From Trichomonas vaginalis G3 (lineage: Eukaryota > Parabasalia > Trichomonadida > Trichomonadidae): 64,000 nucleotides of DNA. The position numbers and the translations under genes were made by a program. The stretch covers positions 18,547,962 to 18,611,961 of the forward strand of contig NC_067208.1 in NCBI RefSeq assembly GCF_026262505.1, written 5' to 3'. Each line of letters begins with the position of its first letter. The first letter of the stretch is position 1. Below are positions 20,706 through 29,634 of this stretch, in pieces. The notes below the pieces were generated by a model that saw only the letters and a program-made list of their open reading frames with translations, was not told the DNA's origin and did not search any database.

Positions 20706-21290
20706 TTACTTAACATAACCACCGGCTGCCATAAGTCTTTGACGCCAACCCATACCAGCTAATGAAGGTTGACTTGGTTTAGTCTGGAGACTAAACTTTG
20801 GTTTTGGTTTATCTTCAGTTTTTGGCTCACCTTCTTCTATTGGTTTTTCGTCACTTTTCGGTTCCTCTGACTTTACCTCACTTGCTGGAACAGTTGTGTC
20901 GTCAACATCTTCATAAATATCATATGCCATTTGTTTTTGTTTTCCTTTCAACTTTTTGTGTTTGTTGTAAAGTTTAGAATATTTCGACTCTAAGTCAATG
21001 AGATGTTCTATAATGAACTGTTGGTCGGTGAAGTAAACTTTTCCATCTGTTGTCTCATAAACTCCTTCAGACTTCAATATTTTATTTGTGAGAGTCTGTT
21101 TCTTTTTTGAGATACTAGCCGTTCCATTTCTATGAAAAGTGACTTTGTAGTTAGGGTTTGTATTTCCAGACCTGGCACTTTCTATTATTGAATTTTTCTC
21201 TTCATCTGTAAGTTCTTTGACAGGTTTTGACAATGGTTCTGAACTTTTTGTTTGTGGTGTCAAATCTACCGTTTCAACTTCTTCGGTCAT
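20706..21290 (-). CDS. 194-aa protein with a short DGxxxxRKxxxPL-type module
   Basis: Intact frame with an ATG preceded by TTTTTTACTGAGATGAA. The N-terminal third contains ESARSGNTNPNYKVTFHRNG followed by a Lys-rich strand. This short module recurs in the Maverick 2 proteins at 47917 and 50468. The middle is a helix (LIDLESKYSKLYNKHKKLKG), then an acidic, Pro/Lys-rich linker, then a basic end with SLAGMGWRQRLMAAGGYVK. Unknown function; a virion protein is possible from its location. Confidence 0.65.
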   Translation of the reverse strand: MTEEVETVDLTPQTKSSEPLSKPVKELTDEEKNSIIESARSGNTNPNYKVTFHRNGTASISKKKQTLTNKILKSEGVYETTDGKVYFTDQQFIIEHLIDLESKYSKLYNKHKKLKGKQKQMAYDIYEDVDDTTVPASEVKSEEPKSDEKPIEEGEPKTEDKPKPKFSLQTKPSQPSLAGMGWRQRLMAAGGYVK

Positions 21291-21309
21291 TTCATCTCAG
21301 TAAAAAATT

Positions 21310-21465
21310 TTAGTTTGGTTTGTTTTCAACTGGTTGTTGAGGTTTTTTATGTCGGTCTAAAACTTCTTGAGGTATAGGGAGGACTTGACAAACACGTGGT
21401 TGTGTAACTGCTGGAAGCCGGCAAATCCATCTTGAGCCCATTTGTCTCAATGCTGTATTGTTCAT
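21310..21465 (-). CDS. 51-aa basic Pro-rich peptide
   Basis: ATG 21465 follows the same TTTTTTACTGAGATGAA leader as the gene ending at 20706. The product MNNTALRQMGSRWICRLPAV... is basic and ends in a Pro/Gln-rich tail. The duplicated leader is the main reason to believe it is expressed. No family was recognised. Confidence 0.5.
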   Translation of the reverse strand: MNNTALRQMGSRWICRLPAVTQPRVCQVLPIPQEVLDRHKKPQQPVENKPN

Positions 21466-21484
21466 TTCATCTCAGTAAAAAAAT

Positions 21485-21886
21485 TTACATTCCCCACGTT
21501 TGAGGCGGTTGAGGTTGGTTGTTGTTTACCCATTGTTGTGCATGGTATATCCTCTGTTAAAGAATCTTTCACCTTGGTCCATATAGTGTCCTGCTTGGGT
21601 TATAGTAGTCATTTGCTTTGTTATAATAGTTTCCTGCTTGTCTTCCTACATTGTCCATCCATCCTTGAACTTTTCCTCTTGTTTCAGGATTTGGAATAAG
21701 ATTTGCTGCATCTCGTGCTACATCCCAACCTTTCTGTACAGTTTGTATAATAGGTTGTGCTTTCTCTTTCAGTATACCTAATGTACTCAAAATCTTCCTT
21801 CCAACTCCAAATACACCTCTGGCTATTGTTCCCACTGCGGGTAAAAATCTAGATGCAACTCCTGCTAACGCGCCAAATAAACCCAT
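21485..21886 (-). pseudogene. Amphipathic virion-type protein, two apparent frameshifts
   Basis: ATG 21886 opens MGLFGALAGVASRFLPAVGT, an amphipathic Gly-rich N-terminus, followed by helical residues to about 105. The frame then breaks twice; the continuing frames read MDQGERFFNRGYTMHNNG and NNNQPQPPQTWGM to a stop at 21485. The layout of an amphipathic N-terminus plus a Pro/Gln tail matches the gene at 25398-25640 and loosely recalls membrane-lytic capsid proteins of adenoviruses. That comparison is inference. Confidence 0.5.
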
Positions 21887-21902
21887 TTCTTATAGGATAA
21901 AA
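21887..21902. promoter_or_regulatory. Compact bidirectional late-type promoter
   Basis: Only 16 bases (TTCTTATAGGATAAAA) separate the divergent ATGs of the amphipathic-protein gene and the integrase gene. Similar TTTTTAT...TAAA spacers separate the divergent virion-gene pairs at 24527-24544, 31227-31242, 32529-32553 and 34196-34212. Confidence 0.5.
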
Positions 21903-22862
21903 ATGACGAATCCAAACAAGGACCCGTATGTTTCTAAGGCAACAAAGAAAGCACTCATGATAAAAATCTTTAGTTCAACACCAAATGCTTGGTTTATGGA
22001 TATCTTGGAAAACATTCCGAGGTATAGAGAAGATGGACCACCATACTGGCTAATATTTGTCGGTCAAAACACAAGATACTGTGAAGCCATACCATTACAG
22101 TCCAAAAATATTTTAGATATCTTAGCAGCTTTGACAATATTCGTTGACAAATACCATCCAACAAAACTGACATCTGACTGTGAAAGTTCTTTCAAATCAG
22201 ATGATGTAAAAAACTATCTGCGTTCAAAAAATGTAAACCAATATTTCATTGTCGACCAAAACCATTCTGCTCTTGGTGTCATTGACGGATGTATAAAAAT
22301 GTTAAGAGACTTAAACCAACCACAAGGTGGTGAGGTAGGTGAGATGTCATATGACGACAAATATAGACACTTCTCCATGGCAAAGATGAGACAAGTTTTA
22401 AATATTTACAATAACCGTAAACAAAAAGGTTTGGGAAACCACTCCCCTGAAGAAATGAAAAACAACCCCGACTTAGAGAAAGACTATATATTTAATAGTT
22501 TAGTCAAAAGAGACAAACAAGAAAGAATGCCAGGCTTCAAACTTAAGAAAGGTGACAAAGTAAAAATAGAAATACCTAAACGCGACCCATATGAAAATAC
22601 TATTGACTATGACAACACAATGGGAACTCGACAGGTACTCACATTCGTGTTCGTAAAAATAGAAGAAAGTATCAAGAGAATATTATGAAGTTTTAGGCAA
22701 ACATGGCAAAATGTACACACTGCAAGCAGAAGATAAACTACTATTGTCAGACCTCGTTTCAAACTTGTCAAAGTTCAAGGTGGTATACTTTCAAAGACAG
22801 TTCCTAACAAATATAAGACAACTGCTGACGAATATGCTAAAGAAGTTGAAAATGACGACTAA
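21903..22862 (+). pseudogene. rve-type integrase, C-terminus frameshifted (Maverick 1)
   Basis: The catalytic core follows the retroviral integrase fold. D33 lies in WFMDIL and D92 in LTSDCESSF. At the position 36 residues after D92, where the family usually has Glu, there is D128 (GVIDGCIKMLRDLN). After residue ~245 the frame breaks. A later frame carries a C-terminal strand-rich part (RFKLVKVQGGILSKTVPNKY) and ends at 22862. Its stop overlaps the stop of the convergent fibre gene. The enzyme would insert the element and create the 5-6 bp target duplication. No N-terminal HHCC finger is visible. Confidence 0.75.
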
Positions 22863-24526
22863 GCAATTCTATACCATGCGTAAACTGTCATGTAAGGTGG
22901 CATGTATTCTTTACTTTGTCCCGTTGTTTGCGTATATTGAAACGAAATGTGTATGGTTTCCTTCTCCCTGAGTGTCACTCCAGTAACAATTTATAGCAAA
23001 CTTAACGTCGTCTTTAACATCAATTTCCTTTACCTTTTGTCATTCCTGACCAATCCCAATATCTATGCTTATGCCAACCTGCTTGAGATGTACTTAAATC
23101 TATGTAGTGACTGTGTGCAGGTAAATTTTCACCTGAAATCGTTTTACTTCCACCTGTTTCCTTTGAAGAGTTTGCACAATACAAAAACCTGTCGACTATT
23201 TGTTCCCATGCACCAACACCAAACATTACTTGAGGACCTCTTGCTTCCATAGATGTATAAATAGAACCTACTGGGTTCATTAAATCAAACATATGAGACA
23301 TTATAGGTTGTCTCTTTTGAACTTAAAATATAGTGCAACTATTTCAGGTTTCTTCTGGTTTGTGTCAGAATATTTTTTATAATATATATCTTATGTTTTC
23401 AGGGTAGGTAAAGTCTTGACTATAATATTTATTTCTGTCATCTTCATAATAGTATACTATTCTCGTTTTTTTCTATTGCATTATATCTTTTATATCTATA
23501 AAAATCTAAATATAATGTTAGCTTTGTTCATCTACATGTGGTGTTCAACGTCATCTCCATAGTCATAATAGTATGGTGCTGGAGCTGGGTCAGGCAATGT
23601 CATATCTGTTCATTTCATAAACTCTTAAATATTTCTTTTGTTCGGTCTCCATAGAAGTTTAAGTAGCAGTTGTTGTCTAATGGAACTTTAACTTGTGTAC
23701 CATCACTCTTTTATAGCTTACATACATTTCATTGTTATTTTTCGGAATGAGTTTATACCGTGTACCATTTTCTAAGGACTGTACAAACTCCCATCTAAAA
23801 TATTTGTTTTCTTCATAGACAGAAAAGTCACCAACCATAGTTTCAATATTTTTTGTTCCAACTAAACTTTGGTATATTCATTGACATATGTTTTATCTGC
23901 TTTCTTTCAAGGCTAACGTTTAAGTCTGTTATTTCAGAAGATGTATGTGTATGTCCAACGTCACTTTTCCTGTTTAAGGTTTCTTGTAAGTTTGTAATAT
24001 TTGCAATGGTATGTGTATGTCCAACGTCACTTTTCCTGTTTAAGGTTTCTTGTAAGTTTGTAATATTTGCAATGGTATGTGTATGAGTCTTTTTAGAATA
24101 TTCTTTGTCAGCTCTTGTCACTTCACTTGACATTTTATTGTCAACATATGTTTTGTCTGCTAGTTCAGGATGAGTATGTTCTTTCGTTGCATATGTTGCA
24201 TCTGCTCTGTCATGTTCTTCTTGAACTTTTTCAATGACATACTCTTTGTCAGCTTTGTTGTCAACATCTGCTTTCAAAAGAAGTTCTTTTATAGGCTTCT
24301 CGTTTAAAGTTCCTTTTGTTGGATTTATACAGACAGTATGGTTCTTGTTGTCTTGAAACAGAAACTCATCTGTCATTGGGTTTAATGTCAGTTTTAAGTT
24401 TCCTTCTTTCAATGACTCAGATATCTTAGAATAGTTTGAAAAGTTTGTTGTGTTCTTATTTAGAGCTTGCAAAATGAGTTGTCGGTTGTGTTGTATTTCT
24501 CTCATAGACGCTGTTTCTTTCGACAT
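22859..24526 (-). pseudogene. Phage-like tail fibre with collar domain, frameshifted (Maverick 1)
   Basis: ATG 24526 opens a frame with a helical head, then KADVDNKADKEYV, ADKTYVDNK and three THTIANITNLQ/KSDVGHTHT repeats typical of phage fibre shafts. After 23843 the frame breaks repeatedly. The C-terminal part from 23301 is a phage gp10/collar-type domain (MNPVGSIYTSM, GGSKTISGENLPAHSHY, later YMPPYMTVYAWYRIA), ending at 22859. It is paralogous to 34213-37682. It probably forms a surface fibre or receptor-binding spike. Confidence 0.7.
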
Positions 24527-24544
24527 TTTTATTCTAGATAAAAT

Positions 24545-25393
24545 ATGCTTCCAATAGAAAAAGAAAATTCAAGAGTTGCTACAACTAAACCATTAGATGA
24601 ACTTTTTACTAATGTCGGTCAAAAGTTTGAGACAGAGACCGTAAAGCATGAAGGCTATCGTTTTGACTACCCATTAAGATGGCTAAGAGACCCATCTGTC
24701 ACAAAAGCTATTGGCTTTCGTAGAATGAAGTTTGTGTCTGTAGAAGATAAAAGTTTTCCATTTATTGTAAGGTTTCATATAGATTATATATCTGAAGGGA
24801 AACGAAAAATGTGGGAAGAAATTGAGCTAATACAAGTTGACCTTTCATCTTCTCTACAGACTGCGTTAAAAAATATAGAAGATAAAATAAATTCATGTTA
24901 TGCAAAATATGCTGATGAATATGCAAATACCGAGAGCACACTTTATGTGAGAATTGTATATGACAAACAAAATTCACAAGTGTCATTTCAAATCTACGAA
25001 GACAATCCAAAGAAAGACGAACAAATATATACAGAATTCACTGCAATGTCATGGTATTATTTGCAAAGAATGTTAAATCAGAAAGTCGAACTTCCTTTAG
25101 CAAATATTTACAGTCGATATGCAAGAGATGAACCATATTTATTTAAAGATGTTTTCGACCCAGCTGCTATTATTGTTCATGCTTCATTTTCTGGCGCCCA
25201 AAACTCTTTCTTATGCTTGGCAAATGACTTTTACGAAAAACCTACAAAGTTATACGAACCACCAAGTGGAAGTATTTCAGACTTTCAAGTATGGTTTACA
25301 ACAGATGGAAGAAAGAGAATAATTCCATTATACCATGCGTTTTACTTAGAACTTAGTTTCATATACAACTACTATCGAACGGTAAAAATATAA
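24545..25393 (+). CDS. Conserved 282-aa virion-region protein
   Basis: Intact, divergent from the fibre gene across an 18-base promoter. The paralog in Maverick 2 is the broken gene 30346-31226. Shared phrases are YPLRWL versus YPRHWV near the start, and FLCLANDFYEKPTKLY versus ILCLSNYMYSPPKHYS followed by a DGRK/DGKD turn and a hydrophobic end. The protein is beta-rich without catalytic motifs or membrane segments. Conservation in both elements next to fibre or ATPase genes suggests a structural role, possibly a minor capsid or fibre-anchor protein. No family was recognised. Confidence 0.7.
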   Translation: MLPIEKENSRVATTKPLDELFTNVGQKFETETVKHEGYRFDYPLRWLRDPSVTKAIGFRRMKFVSVEDKSFPFIVRFHIDYISEGKRKMWEEIELIQVDLSSSLQTALKNIEDKINSCYAKYADEYANTESTLYVRIVYDKQNSQVSFQIYEDNPKKDEQIYTEFTAMSWYYLQRMLNQKVELPLANIYSRYARDEPYLFKDVFDPAAIIVHASFSGAQNSFLCLANDFYEKPTKLYEPPSGSISDFQVWFTTDGRKRIIPLYHAFYLELSFIYNYYRTVKI

Positions 25394-25397
25394 TTTT

Positions 25398-25640
25398 TTA
25401 ATACGGTTGAGGTGTTGGATTTGGTTGCCAACTAGACTGTGGTGCAGGTTCAGGCTGTTGTATAACAGGAGCTTGTTCTTCTGGTTCAGGGTCTTTAGGT
25501 ATAATACCAACGAACTGACCTACCCTTTTACCAATATTTTTGACTCCGTTCCAAATTCCTCTTCCGACAGATTTTATTCCATTCCATATACCTCTTCCAA
25601 CATTTCGAAAGAAGTTTCCTATTCTTCCAAAGAAACCCAT
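25398..25640 (-). CDS. 80-aa amphipathic protein with Pro-rich tail
   Basis: MGFFGRIGNFFRNVGRGIWN is followed by a near-perfect repeat (GRGIWNGIKSV / GRGIWNGVKNI), a basic hinge, and a tail rich in Pro, Gln and Glu. An amphipathic repeat helix plus a Pro tail suggests membrane interaction during entry or assembly, by analogy with adenovirus protein VI; there is no sequence proof. It converges on the 282-aa gene with 4 bases between the stops. ATG preceded by a late-type TTTTTACATATAGTAAA. Confidence 0.6.
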   Translation of the reverse strand: MGFFGRIGNFFRNVGRGIWNGIKSVGRGIWNGVKNIGKRVGQFVGIIPKDPEPEEQAPVIQQPEPAPQSSWQPNPTPQPY

Positions 25641-25658
25641 TTTACTATATGTAAAAAT

Positions 25659-26020
25659 CTAATGTCCACCTAGTCTCTTACGTTTCCTGTTGAGTTCCAT
25701 AGCATTCTTTAACTGGAGCTCATACATTCTGTTTCTCCTCTGGTAGAAAACATATTCTGGTCAACTCCTGTGTTCGCGTCATCTGCATAAAGTTGTTTAT
25801 ATCCCACTTCAGGGTTTGTATAAAACTCTTTCCATCTCATATTTGCATACCATGGTGGCAAACCTAACGCAGCGTCATTTGACATGGCAGTTTGCATTTG
25901 TACATCTGTTGGCACTTGACCATAGTTTGCCATTGCAGTTTGTATTCTAACTTCATTTGGAATATTCTCTGGGTTTGGTTGTCCAGGTTGCTGTGCATTC
26001 GCTAAGTTCTGTGCGTCCAT
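25659..26020 (-). pseudogene. ~118-aa Asn/Gln-rich protein with one frameshift
   Basis: ATG 26020 opens MDAQNLANAQQPGQPNPENI with two TAMANYGQVPTDVQ-like repeats and PWYANMRWKEFYTNPEVGY. Near 25735 the frame breaks, and the continuing frame gives MYELQLKNAMELNRKRKRLG to a stop at 25659, so a basic end is lost in the current reading. A late-type promoter (TTTTTATCTAATATTAA) precedes it. Small virion protein is a guess from neighbours. Confidence 0.5.
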
Positions 26021-26043
26021 TTAATATTAGATAAAAATATCTC

Positions 26044-26175
26044 TTACGAGTACATATGCTGAACATTTGCTGGTATTGGTTCATCTTCATATTCTCTATA
26101 TCTTTCTGCCACGTCAAATAAGTAAATGACACAATGGAAAAAACCTAAAACAAGTAGTCCTATTTCAAACCACAT
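26044..26175 (-). CDS. 43-aa single-pass membrane peptide
   Basis: ATG 26175 lies within the last codons of the methyltransferase gene, an overlap of 16 bases in another frame. The product starts MWFEIGLLVLGFFHCVIYLF, a clear transmembrane helix, and then has an acidic tail (ERYREYEDEPIPANVQ). The overlap suggests translation from the same transcript. Its role is unknown. Confidence 0.5.
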   Translation of the reverse strand: MWFEIGLLVLGFFHCVIYLFDVAERYREYEDEPIPANVQHMYS

Positions 26176-26978
26176 TTACTTACTAATAAAATTTCTTTGT
26201 TATGACACTTTCTCCGGTTTATAGGACCTCTCTCATATTCTATCTTGTCATATCTAAACTCATAGTCATGTATGTCCTCTAACCATCTCATAACGGTTTC
26301 CAAACCACTTTTATCGGATGTAAAGTAAAAGCATGGATGGTTATGTAAAACGTCTAAAGTTTCTAAAGAGTCTCTCAAAGTCCAGTCTACTTGGTATTGA
26401 AAATCATATGTGTTATAGAACGGCGGGTCTACTATAAAGAAAACATTTTCCTTGTCTTTATATTTTTCATACAACTCTGTCCAATAACATCTCACAAACT
26501 CTATACCCTCAATATATTTTTCTATGTCCTCTTTGAAAACATTTGTATAGTTAAGATATAAAACTTTTGACATAAGTGTTTCAATGTCATGAACTCTTAT
26601 AGAACCACTATATAATAGTCTAGCAGATATACTATCCCAGTCTATATATTCTGCTTTTTTCAAAACCTCTCTCACAATATTTTTCTTATCTAATGGTATA
26701 CGTTCCATCTTACCTATAGGTATCTTTTCTTTTAACGCTTTCAATATATTGTTTGTGTCTGGTATATGTTTGAGACGGTCCATATAGTTGTCGAAGTCAT
26801 TGCATATAATCTTTGAGTCAGGAAATACAGTATGGCACAAATGGGATATATAGAAACTTCCACCGAACAAATCTACAAATGTTAGACCATTCGGTAGTTT
26901 CTTAAGTTCTCTCAATAGAATATCTTTACATCTACTCTTATTTCCAAAGAAGGGTAACGGTGGTTTTGTGAAATTCAT
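26160..26978 (-). CDS. Dam-type (D12 class) DNA adenine N6-methyltransferase
   Basis: The start at MNFTKPPLPFFGNKSRCKDI (26978) is chosen because an ATTTTTATTAAATATAAA promoter sits before it; the longer frame reads into the TIR. The 272 aa show the D12 order: PFFGNK (residues 9-14), the SAM-binding motif DLFGGS (36-41), an NDFD acidic turn, and the catalytic FIVDPPFYN near 190. It should methylate adenine N6 in a short target. It is the last gene before the right TIR and is absent from Maverick 2. It may protect or mark element DNA; the target is unknown. Confidence 0.85.
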   Translation of the reverse strand: MNFTKPPLPFFGNKSRCKDILLRELKKLPNGLTFVDLFGGSFYISHLCHTVFPDSKIICNDFDNYMDRLKHIPDTNNILKALKEKIPIGKMERIPLDKKNIVREVLKKAEYIDWDSISARLLYSGSIRVHDIETLMSKVLYLNYTNVFKEDIEKYIEGIEFVRCYWTELYEKYKDKENVFFIVDPPFYNTYDFQYQVDWTLRDSLETLDVLHNHPCFYFTSDKSGLETVMRWLEDIHDYEFRYDKIEYERGPINRRKCHNKEILLVSKCGLK

Positions 26979-27030
26979 TTTATATTTAATAAAAATGTTT
27001 TTTTCCTGAAAAGTGACAGAAAAGTGACGG

Positions 27031-27090
27031 GGGGCTAGAGGGCACGAAGTGCCTGGAAGCCCCACTCCCTTTTTTTTTTTTTTTTTTTTT
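27031..27090 (-). repeat. Right terminal inverted repeat of Maverick 1
   Basis: This is the reverse complement of 3169-3234, with a 21-base T-run at the outer end. ATATT (27091-27095) follows, matching 3164-3168 as the target duplication. Confidence 0.85.
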
Positions 27091-27095
27091 ATATT

Positions 27096-27712
27096 CATAA
27101 AGATTTTCCAAAAATATGATACCGCAAAATTAAAAAAGTGACGTCTTGAGTGGAGTCAAAGGTCGAAATTGCTAGCTAAATGTTTTTTAGCGAAATTGCG
27201 TATTGTACGTTTTTTTCGCAAAACGAAACCCTTATTTTATATTAAAGGCCGCCTCAACAAAGTGACTTCACTTGAAATTCAAATATCGTATTTAAGAGTT
27301 CTAATATAAAACACTACTAATAATAATAATCACATTAATAAAAATGAGATATAATGAAATTTGTTGAAATCTTTTTATCTTGAGTTTTATAATAAGCATC
27401 ATAAGAGTAACAGTATAAGATACTTACAAAAATATTTATATTGGCAACAATAAATATATCATATGTGAAAATCAATTATCTATTATTTCTTTATCCCCAT
27501 TAAGATGCATTAATAATAGTCATACTGAATATACATGAATAGTATATTACAAACATCATAGAATTATCGCATTAAGTCATAATTTTTTTTGCAATCAGAA
27601 TCTCTTGGATTTGTAAAATTTAAAATAATATAACAAATATATTGTGTATACATTATGTAATGTTATAGTAAAGTTAAAAGTTGTAAAAAATAAAATTGTT
27701 TAAATTATTAAA
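27096..27712. other. Right remnant of the TA-flanked element, then gene-free DNA
   Basis: Bases 27096-27232 complete the element that began at 2255; its terminus GCAAAACGAAACCCT ends at 27232, followed by TA. Bases 27233-27712 are very AT-rich with no gene, repeat or RNA that I recognise. Confidence 0.5.
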
Positions 27713-28849
27713 TTATTCTTGAAAACCATGAATTTGAGGTAATGGAAACGGTTCCCTCTTTCCTTGAGGCATTACAGCAATTACATACTTTGGAATTTCT
27801 GAAGAATTTTGTGATTCATTTGAAATTATTTCTTCATCTTGTCCATTTCCGTAATCTCCTTTTCCGTTTACAATCAATTTTCTTGCCTTTCGTCTTTCTG
27901 AGCGCGCAGATCGATATTCTTCTGTCTTTTCTCGTTCCGAGCGCAACTTTTTTCTTTGTGCTCTTCAATAAGAGAATCCCGAAGGATAGGATGAATTGGC
28001 TTAATTCCTGATAAATTACGTAGTTCAAGTAATCCTTGATATCCTTCATTGTGGTAAATTGTAGCAATATCCGTTCTGCCTTCATATGAACTGAGATAAT
28101 TTGTATGTTTTGGATTAAAACGGCATGATCGAGCATTATATGACTCATTTATATGAGTTGCATAATCCGGATTAACAATTTGAAAAACTGATCCGGAATC
28201 TTTTAAAAATTCGAGTAGATGATTTCTTGCATTTTCGTTTTCAAGTCCAGCTGTCCATATAAAATGTTCTTTTTCTTCATCTTTTGTGGAATGTAAACAA
28301 TATTCTGGTGAATGATTTCCAATTAGATGATCTACGGCGTGGAGCCAATAAAATAGCTTCTGTTCTTTGGAAATATGCTTATCCAATAAAGTATTAAAGA
28401 ATATTTTGAGTTTGTTTTTGATACCATGAAAAATTTTTGAGTCGACGATAGGCATGTCACTTTTTGCATACTCATTAGAAGTAAGACGTTTCCAGCACAA
28501 TTCGAATTTCTTTTTGCAATGGAAGCCATCTTGATATTCAACAGCATCAGGAAAATGCTTATGAACAATATTACGGGATTTATTATCCCTATCATGGCAA
28601 AAACCGTCAACAATACCTTTTCCCACCGTATCTTCCAAAATTTGAAGAGCCTGATCAGCGGCAACAGATTCCATTTGGCATGAGGCACCAGTATAATTTC
28701 CAGCTTTACCTTTACGAGATCTAACGATTACGAATTTTGCCACAATGTCACCTTTAGGACCCATTGCTACAAACTCACACTCGTCTGCATTTCTAACATG
28801 CGAGAAATGAGCATCGATGGTGATAACAGTTCCAGGCTCAAGTTGCAAT
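27713..28849 (-). pseudogene. C-terminal part of a Mutator-like transposase, split by Maverick 2
   Basis: The frame begins exactly at the Maverick 2 boundary without its own ATG. It reads VITIDAHFSHVRNADECEF (first acidic block), NYTGASCQMES and FCHDRDNKSRN (second acidic block), a pattern seen in Mutator-like DDE transposases. A frame change near 27940 joins a charged end (IHGFQE) with the stop at 27713. The N-terminal part lies at 51497-51761, and the two parts fuse in frame if Maverick 2 and one target copy are removed. Family assignment is from motif style only. Confidence 0.55.
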
Positions 28850-29052
28850 AGTTAGTATCCCTAACTTGGGTACGGTGGCACTGCGTTCCACCTTACCCAA
28901 CTTGACCTTAAATATTTACAAAACCGTCTGACACATAAACGACTTCACTAATGACTTCACTAACGACTTCACTAACGAATTCACTACCGTCCTCACTAAA
29001 TAAAAATAACCTTATTTTATTTTTTTTAAATTTTTTATTTCATTACAAAGAC

Positions 29053-29487
29053 ATGTCCGACTACATTTACTATGACTCTTTCCCAGAACGTTTCCGTGAA
29101 CTATTCAAAACTCAAGTAAAACTGAGAAACATGCATTTTAACAAAGACAGACCCATTGACGATGAAAGAAACCCTGAATATATTACAATCCCTTATGACG
29201 CAAAGTTCATTGCATACATTCCTTATGGTCGCAGAGGAACGAAAACTATTTCAACAAAGAACAAAAATTATTTCTGGAGCGATGAAGAAAATTGCCTTAT
29301 CTACATAAATGCATACTTAAATAAAGCTACATATTGTACAAAAGAAGGTTGGACTGGATTTGAGCTCTACATATACGACGACGATGGAAACAGACGTTGT
29401 GTATACCCATACGATAATATGTACCATTGTTTTCATCAAGCATTAAACGAATACATAGTCAGTAAGGGTCTCATTCCTGTTGAGTAG
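29053..29487 (+). CDS. 144-aa TIR-encoded protein, left copy
   Basis: The start at MSDYIYYDSFPERFRELFKT (29053) follows an early-type T-rich promoter; the longer frame translates terminal repeats. The protein is compact and aromatic-rich, with an acidic turn (YIYDDDGNRRC) and no catalytic motif recognised. Because it lies in the TIR it exists in two identical copies, the other at 50859-51293. Terminal position in linear DNA elements often marks early regulatory or terminus-binding proteins; that role is inference. Confidence 0.75.
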   Translation: MSDYIYYDSFPERFRELFKTQVKLRNMHFNKDRPIDDERNPEYITIPYDAKFIAYIPYGRRGTKTISTKNKNYFWSDEENCLIYINAYLNKATYCTKEGWTGFELYIYDDDGNRRCVYPYDNMYHCFHQALNEYIVSKGLIPVE

Positions 29488-29574
29488 ATATGCTTTATTT
29501 TTGTTCTGTCATTTATATAAAAATTAATGATATCACCACCCTCACACGTATGAAAACATAGCGCAAAAATAAAT

Positions 29575-29632
29575 TTAGGTGAAGTGGTGAGATCTCACCT
29601 GTTTTTTCACCTCTTTTTTCACCCGTTGAATT
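29575..29632. repeat. AGGTGA-type palindromic cassette
   Basis: AGGTGAAGTGGTGAGATCTC is followed by two further TCACCTSTTTTTTC-type words. It sits between the convergent 3' ends of the TIR gene and the gene 29635-30147. It is one of about a dozen such cassettes in the two Mavericks. Confidence 0.75.
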
Positions 29633-29634
29633 CA

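Larger units (their letters stand above)
3169..27090. mobile_element. Maverick/Polinton element 1 (23.9 kb)
   Basis: Terminal inverted repeats (poly(A) followed by a GC-rich ~38-bp sequence) bound the element, and the 5-bp sequence ATATT flanks it on both sides (3164-3168 and 27091-27095). Inside are the Maverick signature genes: PolB-like protein, rve integrase, HerA/A32-like ATPase, SF3 helicase, major capsid protein and candidate minor capsid proteins. Accessory genes include three KilA-N proteins, a phage-like tail fibre and an adenine methyltransferase. Several genes carry frameshifts, and the PolB lacks key residues, so this copy is probably not autonomous. The poly(A) tract leaves the exact terminus uncertain by a few bases. 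Confidence 0.9.

Noticed and set aside
26979-27098. Longer reading of the methyltransferase starting in the TIR (MNIKKKKKKK...)
   Set aside because: The extra residues translate the terminal repeat and poly(A); a promoter-like string and a better ATG lie at 26978.
28951-29052. Extended N-terminus of the TIR gene (MTSLTTSLTN...)
   Set aside because: It translates the GACTTCACTAAYG repeats and the promoter; the ATG at 29053 is more credible.
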